Program-made: the position numbers and the translations under genes
Notes under the pieces: model-generated
Seen by the model: only the letters and a program-made list of their open reading frames with translations
Database searches by the model: none
What the model was told of the DNA's origin: nothing
Source of the DNA: Roseomonas sp. 18066
Lineage (GTDB): Bacteria; Pseudomonadota; Alphaproteobacteria; Acetobacterales; Acetobacteraceae
Length of the DNA stretch: 39,855 nucleotides
Assembly (NCBI RefSeq): GCF_902706185.1
Contig: NZ_CACSJM010000043.1
Span: 1 to 39,855, forward strand
Direction: 5' to 3'
Shown here: one piece after another, positions 1 to 7,165 of the stretch
Layout of the letters: each line of letters begins with the position of its first letter
How positions within the stretch are numbered: the first letter of the stretch is position 1

Positions 1-1
1 C

Positions 2-1354
2 CGCCCGCCCGCCTCCGACGCGCCGCGCCAGCACGACTGGCAGTTCCGCGCGGCCCCCCGCCCGGCCCGGCTGCTGGGCGCCGAGGGGCCGGAAAGCACC
101 GTCTGGACCTATACCGACGCGCTGCTGCCGGTGCTGCGGGTGCGGCTCGGCGATAGCATCCTGGCCCGACTCGACAACCAGCTGCCGGAGCACACCACCA
201 TCCACTGGCACGGCGTGCGGGTGCCCAACGCGATGGATGGGGTGCAATACGTCACCCAGCCGCCGGTCGAGCCCGGCCAGTCCTTCACCTACCGCCTGAC
301 GCCGCCCGACACCGGCACCTTCTTCCTGCACCCGCATTGCAACGAGCCCGGCCAGGTCGGCCGCGGCATGGCCGTTGTGCTGCTGGTCGATGGCGACATG
401 CAGGCGCCGGCCGATGCCGACATCACCCTGGTCTGCAAGGACTGGCGCATCGCCCCCGACGGGTCCTGGCTGCCCTTCGAGACCGCCGCCGGCGCCGGCC
501 GCGCCGGCACCTTCGGCACCCGCCGCGCGGTGAACGGCCAGGCGGACTTCGCGGCCACGGTGCCGGCGCATGGCGACATCCGGCTGCGCCTGCTGAACCT
601 GGACGCCACCCGCACGCTGGTCCCCGATGTCGCCGGCGCCGAGGCCTTCGTCATCGCCACCGACGGCAACCCGATCGCCCCGGTGCCGCTGGACAAGTGG
701 CGGATCGGCCCGGCGATGCGGCTCGACCTGCTGGTCCGCGCCCCGGCCGAGGGCCAGGGCTTCACGCTCCAGGACCTGTTCGCGCGGGAGCCGGTGCCGA
801 TCGGCCGCTTCACCGCCGCGGCCTCCTCCCTGGCGCCGCGGCCCTTCCGGCCGGCGCCGCTCTACGCCCCCGGCATCCCGCGCGCCGAGCTGGCGAGCGC
901 CGAGCGGCTGCCCTTCGTCTTCAGCGCGGCGCTGGGGGTGTCAGGCTCGGTGGCCGGCCTGCCGCCGGAGGACCCGTTTGCCAAAATCCTGATGGATGCG
1001 CTCTGCGTCGGCGGCCAGACCTTCTGGGCGATCAACAAGTCGACCTGGCCGGGCGGCGACCACCGCCAGCTGCCGCCGCCGCTGGCCGAGCTGAAGGCCG
1101 GCCGCAGCTATGTCTTCGAGCTGCAGAACACCACGCCGCACCCGCACCCGATCCACCTGCACGGCCACACCTTCGAGGTGCTGTCGCAGTCCCGCCAGGA
1201 CAACCCGCCGCATTGGGCCGACACGGTGCTGCTGTTGCCGCGGGAGAAGGCCGAGATTGCCTTCGTGGCGCGCGAGGGCAACTGGATGCTCCATTGCCAT
1301 GTGCTGGAGCATCTGGGGACGGGGATGATGGGCTGGGTTCGGGTGACGGCGTGA
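2..1354 (+). CDS. Multicopper oxidase (laccase-like), 5' end missing
   Basis: The frame is open to the left edge of the window, so the N-terminus and any export signal lie outside. All four copper-binding motifs of the multicopper oxidase family are visible. HWHG (bases 203-214) and FLHPHC near 325 come from the first cupredoxin domain. HPHPIHLHGH near 1138 and HCHVLEHLGTGM near 1293 come from the last; the latter holds the type 1 copper cysteine, histidine and axial methionine. The enzyme should oxidise a phenolic or metal substrate and reduce oxygen to water, probably in the periplasm. The substrate cannot be told: no methionine-rich insert typical of CueO is seen. It ends at a convergent junction with the small lipoprotein gene, separated by a palindromic repeat. 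Confidence 0.88.
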   Translation, partial: RPPASDAPRQHDWQFRAAPRPARLLGAEGPESTVWTYTDALLPVLRVRLGDSILARLDNQLPEHTTIHWHGVRVPNAMDGVQYVTQPPVEPGQSFTYRLTPPDTGTFFLHPHCNEPGQVGRGMAVVLLVDGDMQAPADADITLVCKDWRIAPDGSWLPFETAAGAGRAGTFGTRRAVNGQADFAATVPAHGDIRLRLLNLDATRTLVPDVAGAEAFVIATDGNPIAPVPLDKWRIGPAMRLDLLVRAPAEGQGFTLQDLFAREPVPIGRFTAAASSLAPRPFRPAPLYAPGIPRAELASAERLPFVFSAALGVSGSVAGLPPEDPFAKILMDALCVGGQTFWAINKSTWPGGDHRQLPPPLAELKAGRSYVFELQNTTPHPHPIHLHGHTFEVLSQSRQDNPPHWADTVLLLPREKAEIAFVAREGNWMLHCHVLEHLGTGMMGWVRVTA

Positions 1355-1357
1355 CGC

Positions 1358-1404
1358 AAAATGAATGTGGGGGTCTGGGGGCATTCAATGCCCCCAGATT
1401 CTTC
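1358..1404 (-). repeat. Palindromic convergent-junction repeat, copy 1
   Basis: A 25-nt palindrome (1374-1398) has 12-nt arms TCTGGGGGCATT / AATGCCCCCAGA around one C. Read on the minus strand it is followed by CCCCCACATTCATTTT. It fills the gap between the multicopper oxidase stop and the stop of the convergent lipoprotein gene. The whole 47 nt recurs exactly, in inverted orientation, at 25622-25668. It probably acts as a terminator for both genes. Confidence 0.85.
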
Positions 1405-1406
1405 AC

Positions 1407-1535
1407 TTACCGGCTCGGATAGCTGCGCGGATACGTCACCTGGTCCTGCGGCCCCGGCGGCTTGATCGGCCCTGGCCGCCCGCAGGCGACCAGCGCCAGG
1501 GCGAGGACGAGAAGGGTCGCCGTGGTGCGGATCAT
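1407..1535 (-). CDS. lptM: Small lipoprotein, LptM/YifL-like (42 aa)
   Basis: This 42-residue frame is too short for most ORF callers but convincing. A hydrophobic signal (residues 4-17) ends in the lipobox LVAC with the lipid-carrying cysteine at 18. It is followed by [11 protein letters not shown], the short Gly/Pro-rich stretch typical of the LptM (YifL) family, which in E. coli assists LptDE maturation in the outer membrane. Its ATG overlaps the argH stop as ATGA (1532-1535), so it is translationally coupled to argH. In many proteobacteria this little gene lies next to lysA or dapF. Here it follows argH while lysA is 4.3 kb away on the other strand. The lipoprotein call is firm; the LPS-transport role is inferred from family and context. 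Confidence 0.8.
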   Translation of the reverse strand: MIRTTATLLVLALALVACGRPGPIKPPGPQDQVTYPRSYPSR

Positions 1536-2932
1536 GCCAGTCGTTCCCGCCATTCGGCCGCCATGCGGCGCACATTGACCGGCGCCGTCCCGCCGTAGCT
1601 GGTGCGCGACGCCACCGAGGCCTCGACGCTCAGCACCTGGAAGATGCCGTTGTGGATGCGCGGCTCCTCCGCCTGCATCTCCTCCAGCGTCAGGCCGGAC
1701 AGGTCGACGCCGCGGGCCTCGGCCTTGGCGACCAGGTGGCCGGTGACGTGGTGGGCGTCGCGGAAGGGCAGGCGCAGCTCGCGCACCAGCCAGTCGGCGA
1801 GGTCGGTCGCGGTGGAGAAGCCGGCGCCCGAGGCCTCGCGCAGCCGGGTGGTGTCGGGCTTCATGTCGCGCACCATGCCGGCGGTGGCGGCGAGCGCCAG
1901 GGCCAGGTTCTCGGCGGCGTCGAAGATGCCTTCCTTGTCCTCCTGCATGTCCTTGCCATAGGTCAGTGGCAGGCCCTTCATCACCACGGTCAGCGCCACC
2001 AGGGCGCCGCTGATGCGGCCGACCTTGGCGCGGACCAGCTCGGCCGCGTCAGGGTTGCGCTTCTGCGGCATGATCGAGGAGCCGGTCGTGTAGGCGTCCG
2101 ACAGCTTCACGAAGCCGAAATACGGGTTGGTCCACAGCACGATCTCCTCGGCGAAGCGGGAGAGGTGGGTGGCGCAGATCGAGGCGGCGGCGAGGAATTC
2201 CAGCGCGAAGTCGCGGCTGGCGACCGCGTCCAGGCTGTTGCGCATCGGCCCGTCGAAGCCCAGCGCCTGGGCCGTCATGTGGCGGTCGATGTTGAAGCCG
2301 GTGCCGCACAGCGCCGCGGCGCCCAGCGGGCTCTCGTTCATCCGGGCGCGGCAATCGCCCAGGCGGGAACGGTCGCGGCCCAGCATCTCGACATAGGCCA
2401 GCAAATGGTGGCCCAGCGTCGTCGGCTGCGCCGGCTGCAGGTGGGTGAAGCCGGGCATGACGCTGGCGGCATGCTCGTCGGCGCGCTCGACGAGCGCGCG
2501 CATCACATCGGCCATCTGGCCGTCGAGGCCGTCGATCGCGTCGCGCACCCAGAGCCGGACGTCGAGGGCCACCTGGTCGTTGCGCGAGCGGGCGGTGTGC
2601 AGGCGCTTGCCGGCCTCGCCCACGCGCTCGGTCAGGCGCGCCTCGATGTTCATGTGGATATCCTCCAGCGCCTCGCTGAAGGGGAAGGTGCCGGCCTCGA
2701 TCTCGGCGGCGATCGCGGCCAGGCCGTCCTTGATGGCGGCCTCGTCATCGGCGGAGATGATGCCTACATGGCGCAGCATGGCGGCATGGGCCAGGCTTCC
2801 GCGGATGTCCTGCCGCCACATCTTGCGGTCGAAACCGATGGAGGCATTGATCGCCTCCATGATCGCCGAGGGTCCGGCGCTGTAGCGCCCGCCCCACTGC
2901 TGGTTGCCCTGGCTTCGCTGCTGACTGGACAA
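1532..2932 (-). CDS. argH: Argininosuccinate lyase
   Basis: Catalyses the last step of arginine synthesis, splitting argininosuccinate into arginine and fumarate in the cytoplasm. Length (466 aa) is normal. The N-terminal WGGRY motif, the [13 protein letters not shown] segment and the superfamily signature [12 protein letters not shown] (about residues 282-293, the mobile catalytic-serine loop) are present. No ATG lies in a sensible place. The TTG at 2932 puts WGGR 13 residues in, as in other ArgH proteins, with only a weak GAGG ahead of it. This start is 15 bp from the GTG of the divergent TlpA gene, so each promoter must overlap the other gene. The stop overlaps the lptM-like start. Confidence 0.96.
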   Translation of the reverse strand: MSSQQRSQGNQQWGGRYSAGPSAIMEAINASIGFDRKMWRQDIRGSLAHAAMLRHVGIISADDEAAIKDGLAAIAAEIEAGTFPFSEALEDIHMNIEARLTERVGEAGKRLHTARSRNDQVALDVRLWVRDAIDGLDGQMADVMRALVERADEHAASVMPGFTHLQPAQPTTLGHHLLAYVEMLGRDRSRLGDCRARMNESPLGAAALCGTGFNIDRHMTAQALGFDGPMRNSLDAVASRDFALEFLAAASICATHLSRFAEEIVLWTNPYFGFVKLSDAYTTGSSIMPQKRNPDAAELVRAKVGRISGALVALTVVMKGLPLTYGKDMQEDKEGIFDAAENLALALAATAGMVRDMKPDTTRLREASGAGFSTATDLADWLVRELRLPFRDAHHVTGHLVAKAEARGVDLSGLTLEEMQAEEPRIHNGIFQVLSVEASVASRTSYGGTAPVNVRRMAAEWRERLA

Positions 2933-2947
2933 GGAAGGATCTGCCTC

Positions 2948-3526
2948 GTGTTGCTCGGACGCCGCTCCATGCTCTCGCTGACCGCGGCGGGGGCGACCCT
3001 AACCACGCTGCTTCCGGCACGGCAAGGGATTGCAGGGGAGAGTGTGGAAGGTCTGTCCAAGCTGACCCGCTCGGAACCCCGCCCGCTGCCGGAATTCGGC
3101 TTCACCGACGCCGAGGGAAGCCCGAGGACCATCGCCGATTTCCAGGGCCGGCCGCTGCTGCTGAATTTCTGGGCGACCTGGTGCCCGCCCTGCGTCGCCG
3201 AGATGCCCGCCCTCGACCGCGCCCAGGCGGCGCTGGCCGGCGAAGGCTGGGCGATGCTGGCGCTGTCCTCCGACCGGGCCGGGAAAAGCCAGGTGGAGCC
3301 CTTCTACAAGCGCACCGGGGTCCGCCATCTCGGCCTGTTCCTCGACCCGCGCGGCGCCGCCGCCCGGGCCTTCGCGGCGCGCGGCCTGCCGACCAGCGTC
3401 ATCGTCAACCGCCAGGGCCGGGAGGTCGCCCGCCTCGAGGGCTCGGCCGCCTGGGACCATCCCGACTTCCTGAAGCTGCTGCGCGAGCTCGCCGGGCCGG
3501 TCGCCACGCCGCTGCAAAGGACCTGA
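2948..3526 (+). CDS. TlpA-family thiol-disulfide oxidoreductase
   Basis: A thioredoxin-fold protein with active site WCPPC (W78-C82 when counted from the GTG), preceded by the hallmark LLNFWATWC and followed by a cis-proline region LPTSVIV. The N-terminus carries [19 protein letters not shown], a twin-arginine-like or plain signal sequence, so it acts in the periplasm or is membrane-anchored. Such proteins reduce cysteines, for example during cytochrome c maturation or copper delivery. The GTG at 2948 is chosen because AAGGAAGG (2931-2938) lies 9 nt upstream; the ATG at 2969 would lack a site. The open frame extends far upstream but that part is antisense to argH. Exact partner unknown. Confidence 0.85.
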   Translation: MLLGRRSMLSLTAAGATLTTLLPARQGIAGESVEGLSKLTRSEPRPLPEFGFTDAEGSPRTIADFQGRPLLLNFWATWCPPCVAEMPALDRAQAALAGEGWAMLALSSDRAGKSQVEPFYKRTGVRHLGLFLDPRGAAARAFAARGLPTSVIVNRQGREVARLEGSAAWDHPDFLKLLRELAGPVATPLQRT

Positions 3527-3593
3527 CACCCCCTCGACGGGCGGGCGGCAGGGCGCAACACTCGGCCCCGAGTTCTGAGACGGGGATGCCGGC

Positions 3594-4991
3594 ATGAGTG
3601 AGTTGTGGCGCCTGACGGCCAGCGAGGTCGCGGCGAAGGTGGCGGCGAAGGCCGTCTCCGCCCGGGAAGTGGCCCAGGATGCCCTGGCCCGCCTGGCCGC
3701 GGTGAACCCGGCGATCAACGCCGTGGTGCAGGAAATGCCCGAGCAGGCGCTGGCCGCCGCCGATGCGGTCGACGCCGCCATCGCCCGCGGCCAGCCGGTC
3801 GGCCCGCTGGCCGGCGTGCCGGTCACGGTGAAGGTCAATGTCGACCAGGCCGGCTTCGCCACCACCAACGGGCTGCGGCTGCAGCGCGACCTGGTGGCGA
3901 AGGAGGACAACCCCGTCGTCGCCAACCTGAAGAAGGCCGGCGCCGTCATCATCGGCCGTACCAACACCCCGGCCTTCAGCCTGCGCTGGTTCACCCGCAA
4001 TTCCCTGCACGGCCACACGAAGAATCCGCGCAACCCGGCGCTGACCCCGGGCGGGTCCTCGGGCGGCGCCGGGGCGGCGGTCGCGGCCGGCATCGGCGCC
4101 ATCGGCCATGGCACCGATATCGGCGGCTCGATCCGCTACCCGGCCTATGCCTGCGGCATCCACGGGCTGCGCCCGACGCTGGGCCGCATCCCCGCCTGGA
4201 ACCCCTCCGGCCCCGAGCGCGCCATCGGCGCCCAGCTGATGGCCGTCTCCGGCCCGCTGGCGCGCAGCATCGCCGATATCCGCCTGGCGCTGGCGGCCAT
4301 GGCGGCCGAGGACCTGCGCGACCCCTGGTGGGTGCCCGCCCCCCTGGAAGGCCCGCCGGCGCCGAAGCGCGCCGCGCTGTGCATCCGCCCCGAAGGCCTG
4401 GCCACCACCCCCGAGGTGGAACGCGCGCTCCGCGACGCCGCGCTGCGCCTGCAGGAGCGCGGCTGGAGCATCGTCGAGACGCCCTGCCCGCCGCTGCGCG
4501 AGCCCGCCCGGCTGCAGGCGCAGCTGTGGCTGGCCGAGTCGCGCCGCGGCCTGAACACCGCGCTGGAGAAGGAGGACGACGCCGATGCCCGCTTCGTCTT
4601 CGCCCAGATGGAGCGGCTGGCCCCGGCGCCGGACCTGAACGCCTTCCAGGACGCGCTGCAGGCCCGCGCCGGCTTCACCCGGCAGTGGCAGATGTTCCTG
4701 AAGAACTACCCGGTGGTCCTGCTGCCGGTGTGCAGCGAGCTGCCCTTCAACGACCTGCTGGACGTCGAATCGCCCGAAGCCTTCGACCGGGTGATCGAGG
4801 CGCAGCTGGTCCAGGTCGGCCTGCCGCTGATGGGCCTGCCCGGCCTGACCGTCGCGACGGGCGAGACCGACGGCCGCCCCACCGGCGTCCAGCTGATCGC
4901 CGGCCGGTACCGCGAAGACCTCCTCCTCGAAGCCGGCGCCGTCATCGAGGCCGCCGGGCCGGCCGTCGTGCCGGTCGATCCGGTGGTCTGA
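3594..4991 (+). CDS. Amidase-signature-family hydrolase
   Basis: An amidase-signature enzyme of 465 aa, hydrolysing a carboxamide to acid and ammonia (or a related C-N bond). The Ser-cisSer-Lys triad is readable: K80 in VTVKVN, S155 in GGSSGG and nucleophile S179 in DIGGSIRYPA. The glycine-rich signature between residues 153 and 184 is intact. The family includes GatA, but the absence of gatC/gatB nearby and the divergent C-terminal half make a stand-alone amidase more likely; the substrate cannot be predicted. It starts 67 bp after the TlpA gene on the same strand. It ends in a convergent junction holding two palindromic repeats. Confidence 0.9.
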   Translation: MSELWRLTASEVAAKVAAKAVSAREVAQDALARLAAVNPAINAVVQEMPEQALAAADAVDAAIARGQPVGPLAGVPVTVKVNVDQAGFATTNGLRLQRDLVAKEDNPVVANLKKAGAVIIGRTNTPAFSLRWFTRNSLHGHTKNPRNPALTPGGSSGGAGAAVAAGIGAIGHGTDIGGSIRYPAYACGIHGLRPTLGRIPAWNPSGPERAIGAQLMAVSGPLARSIADIRLALAAMAAEDLRDPWWVPAPLEGPPAPKRAALCIRPEGLATTPEVERALRDAALRLQERGWSIVETPCPPLREPARLQAQLWLAESRRGLNTALEKEDDADARFVFAQMERLAPAPDLNAFQDALQARAGFTRQWQMFLKNYPVVLLPVCSELPFNDLLDVESPEAFDRVIEAQLVQVGLPLMGLPGLTVATGETDGRPTGVQLIAGRYREDLLLEAGAVIEAAGPAVVPVDPVV

Positions 4992-5026
4992 AGAGAAGGC
5001 CCGGGGGAAAAAGACAGGGATGCAGG

Positions 5027-5066
5027 TCGGGGGAATGAATTCCCCCGAACCCCCTTCTTTTTTCTG
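5027..5066 (+). repeat. Palindromic convergent-junction repeat, copy 2 (left arm of inverted pair)
   Basis: A palindrome with arms TCGGGGGAAT / ATTCCCCCGA (5027-5048) is followed on the plus strand by ACCCCCTTCTTTTTTCTG. The same unit appears inverted at 5219-5257, sharing CCCCTTCTTTTTTCTG. The pair encloses about 150 bp without a convincing gene, containing the short AT-rich inverted repeat ATTTTGATAAAAT near 5144. It lies between the 3' ends of the amidase and the RNA-ligase-like gene. Confidence 0.8.
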
Positions 5067-5218
5067 GGTTGACTGCCGTGTCCACGTGGAGACGGGACGT
5101 GAAATGGCCCGGCAAGAGCGCGACCTGCGGGCGAGCGCCATTTTGATAAAATAGCGTCCCGCCGCGATGCCTTGGTGTCGCCTGTGTCGAGGCGCTGATC
5201 GTCAAACGGCCAAAAGAA

Positions 5219-5257
5219 CAGAAAAAAGAAGGGGTCCAGGGGAATTCATTCCCCTGG
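5219..5257 (-). repeat. Palindromic convergent-junction repeat, copy 3 (right arm of inverted pair)
   Basis: Inverted partner of the 5027-5066 unit. The palindrome arms are CCAGGGGAAT / ATTCCCCTGG (5236-5257). The outer bases differ from the left copy (CCA/TGG instead of TC/GA), but pairing is kept. On the minus strand it continues ACCCCTTCTTTTTTCTG. It begins one base after the stop codon of the 2H phosphoesterase gene, so it would form that gene's 3' hairpin. Confidence 0.8.
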
Positions 5258-5258
5258 C

Positions 5259-5762
5259 CTATCTCTTGAATTCGAATTCTTCGACTGCTTCCCAGGGCCC
5301 TCCGCGATAGTGCCACAGCCCCATTCCGGTCCCCTGTCCCTCGAAGGCCTGCAGCCCTTCCGCCACCAGGTCGCGGGCCGCGTCGGGCGTCACGAAGTTC
5401 TGGATCGTCACATGGGGCCGGAAGCCCTGGCGGTCCTGGGGTGTCAGGCGGCTGTGCCAGGCGCCGACCAGCATGCCGCGCAGCGCTGCCAGGGCAGGGC
5501 TTTCCACCACCACCGCCGTGCCGCGGCCGAGGCTGCGCAGCCCGGCGAAGCGCAGGGCCATGGGTGGCGTTCCGCTGGCCAGCACGGCCAGGTTGGCGCG
5601 GATTTCGGCCAGGGCCTCGCCGGGCAGGGCGTGGAACAGGGTCAGGTGGGCGGGCAGCTGGTTGCGCTCGGGCGGGAAATGGGCGCGGCGCAGGGCGTCG
5701 AGCCGGGCGAAGCTGGCGGGGTCCAGCGTCAGGGTGAGGATCAGCGGGGCGGTTTCGGCCAT
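5259..5762 (-). CDS. 2'-5' RNA ligase family protein (2H phosphoesterase)
   Basis: A 167-aa member of the 2H phosphoesterase superfamily, recognised by its two HxT motifs, HLT at residues 39-41 and HVT at 117-119, at the usual spacing of about 78 residues. Relatives (ThpR/LigT) hydrolyse or reversibly form 2',5'- or 2',3'-cyclic phosphodiester bonds in RNA or ADP-ribose derivatives. The cellular substrate is unknown. ATG at 5762. It is divergent from lysA with a 50-bp gap, so the two genes share a short control region. It ends directly beside a palindromic repeat. Confidence 0.85.
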   Translation of the reverse strand: MAETAPLILTLTLDPASFARLDALRRAHFPPERNQLPAHLTLFHALPGEALAEIRANLAVLASGTPPMALRFAGLRSLGRGTAVVVESPALAALRGMLVGAWHSRLTPQDRQGFRPHVTIQNFVTPDAARDLVAEGLQAFEGQGTGMGLWHYRGGPWEAVEEFEFKR

Positions 5763-5812
5763 GCGCGGATCATGGGGCTTGGCCGTGGCGCCGCCAGGGG
5801 TGGCTGCGTAGA

Positions 5813-7165
5813 ATGGTTGTCATGGCCGCTCCGCTCCCTGTCGCGCCTGACAGCGCCGACCCGAATTTCGCCGAACTGATCGCCGCCCGCCCGGGCCTGT
5901 CCATGCATGCGCAGGACGGGCTGGTGATGGAGGAGGTGCCCCTGTCCCGCATCGCGCGGGAGGTCGGCACGCCGACCTGGGTCTATTCCGCCGGCACGCT
6001 GCGCCGCCGCTACCGCGCGTTGAAAGCGGCGCTGGATGGCGCCGGGCTGAATGCCAGCGTGCATTACGCGACCAAGGCCAACGACAACCAGGCCGTGCTG
6101 CGGGTCCTGGCGGCCGAAGGGGCGGGGGCCGACATCGTCAGCGTCGGCGAGCTGCGCGCCACCATGGCGGCCGGCATCGCGGCCGGCAGGACCGTCTTCT
6201 CCGGCGTCGGCAAGAAGCCGGAAGAGATCCGCTTCGCGCTGGGCCATGGCATCTTCCAGATCAATGCCGAGAGCGTGGAGGAGATCGCCATGATCTCGGC
6301 CATCGCGGCGGAGATGGGGGTGCTGGCGCCGGTGGCGCTGCGGGTGAACCCCGACGTGGACGCCAAGACCCACGCCAAGATCACCACCGGCAAGGCCGAG
6401 AACAAGTTCGGCATCGCCTTCGAGGATGCGGCACCCCTCTATGCCCGCATGGCGGCGCTGCCGGGCATCCGGCCGATCGGCATCGCGACGCATATCGGCA
6501 GCCAGATCACCGAGGGGGTCTCCGCCTTCCAGGCCGCCTATGCCCGGCTGGCCGAGATGATCCGCGGCTTCCGCGCCGCCGGCCTGCCGGTCGAGCGGGT
6601 GGATTGCGGCGGTGGCCTCGGCATTCCCTATCGCGACGAGGTGGCGCCGCCGCCGGAGGCGCTGGCCGGCGCCATCAAGGCGACGCTGGGGGGCCTGGGC
6701 CTGCCGGTGATGCTGGAGCCGGGGCGCTGGATCGCCGGGCCGGCCGGCGTGCTGCTGGCCAGCATCGTGCTGCAGAAGCAGGGCTCGAACCGCCGCTTCC
6801 TGGTGGCGGACGCGGCGATGAACGACCTGATCCGCCCGGCGATGTACGAGGCCTGGCACGGCATCGTGCCGCTGGACCCGGTGCGCTTCGCCGACGACGT
6901 GCTGCCGGCCGACATCGTGGGCCCGGTCTGCGAGAGCGGCGACACCTTCGCCCGCGGCCGCGCCATGCCGATGATGGCTCCCGGCGATTTCATCGCATTT
7001 TTGGATGCCGGTGCTTATGGTGCGGTGATGAGCAGCACATACAACGCGCGGCCCCTGGCGGCTGAGGTGCTGGTGGACGGCAACCGCTTCGCCGTCGTGC
7101 GGCCCCGGCAGACGCCCGAGGACCTGTTGGCGCATCAGCGCCTGCCGGACTGGCTGACCTCGTGA
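5813..7165 (+). CDS. lysA: Diaminopimelate decarboxylase
   Basis: PLP enzyme converting meso-diaminopimelate to lysine plus CO2, the last step of lysine synthesis. The 450-aa product shows the alanine-racemase-type barrel with PLP lysine K88 in HYATKAN, the GGGLGIPY and LEPGR phosphate-binding segments, and the catalytic cysteine C373 in CESGD, which comes from the partner subunit in the dimer. Start at 5813 (MVVMAAP) or the ATG at 5822 three codons on; neither has a strong Shine-Dalgarno site. Its stop overlaps the GTG of the following TIGR02302 gene (GTGA), so the two are coupled. In other alphaproteobacteria argH and the small lipoprotein gene usually precede lysA directly. Confidence 0.96.
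   Translation: MVVMAAPLPVAPDSADPNFAELIAARPGLSMHAQDGLVMEEVPLSRIAREVGTPTWVYSAGTLRRRYRALKAALDGAGLNASVHYATKANDNQAVLRVLAAEGAGADIVSVGELRATMAAGIAAGRTVFSGVGKKPEEIRFALGHGIFQINAESVEEIAMISAIAAEMGVLAPVALRVNPDVDAKTHAKITTGKAENKFGIAFEDAAPLYARMAALPGIRPIGIATHIGSQITEGVSAFQAAYARLAEMIRGFRAAGLPVERVDCGGGLGIPYRDEVAPPPEALAGAIKATLGGLGLPVMLEPGRWIAGPAGVLLASIVLQKQGSNRRFLVADAAMNDLIRPAMYEAWHGIVPLDPVRFADDVLPADIVGPVCESGDTFARGRAMPMMAPGDFIAFLDAGAYGAVMSSTYNARPLAAEVLVDGNRFAVVRPRQTPEDLLAHQRLPDWLTS

Noticed and set aside
1652..2947. Upstream extension of the TlpA frame as a 624-residue fusion
   Set aside because: The extension is exactly antisense to argH and composition is shadow-like; a ribosome site supports the GTG at 2948.
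3557..3575. Hairpin ACTCG-GCCC-CGAGT between the TlpA and amidase genes as a terminator
   Set aside because: Only 5 bp with no U-tract; too weak to claim.
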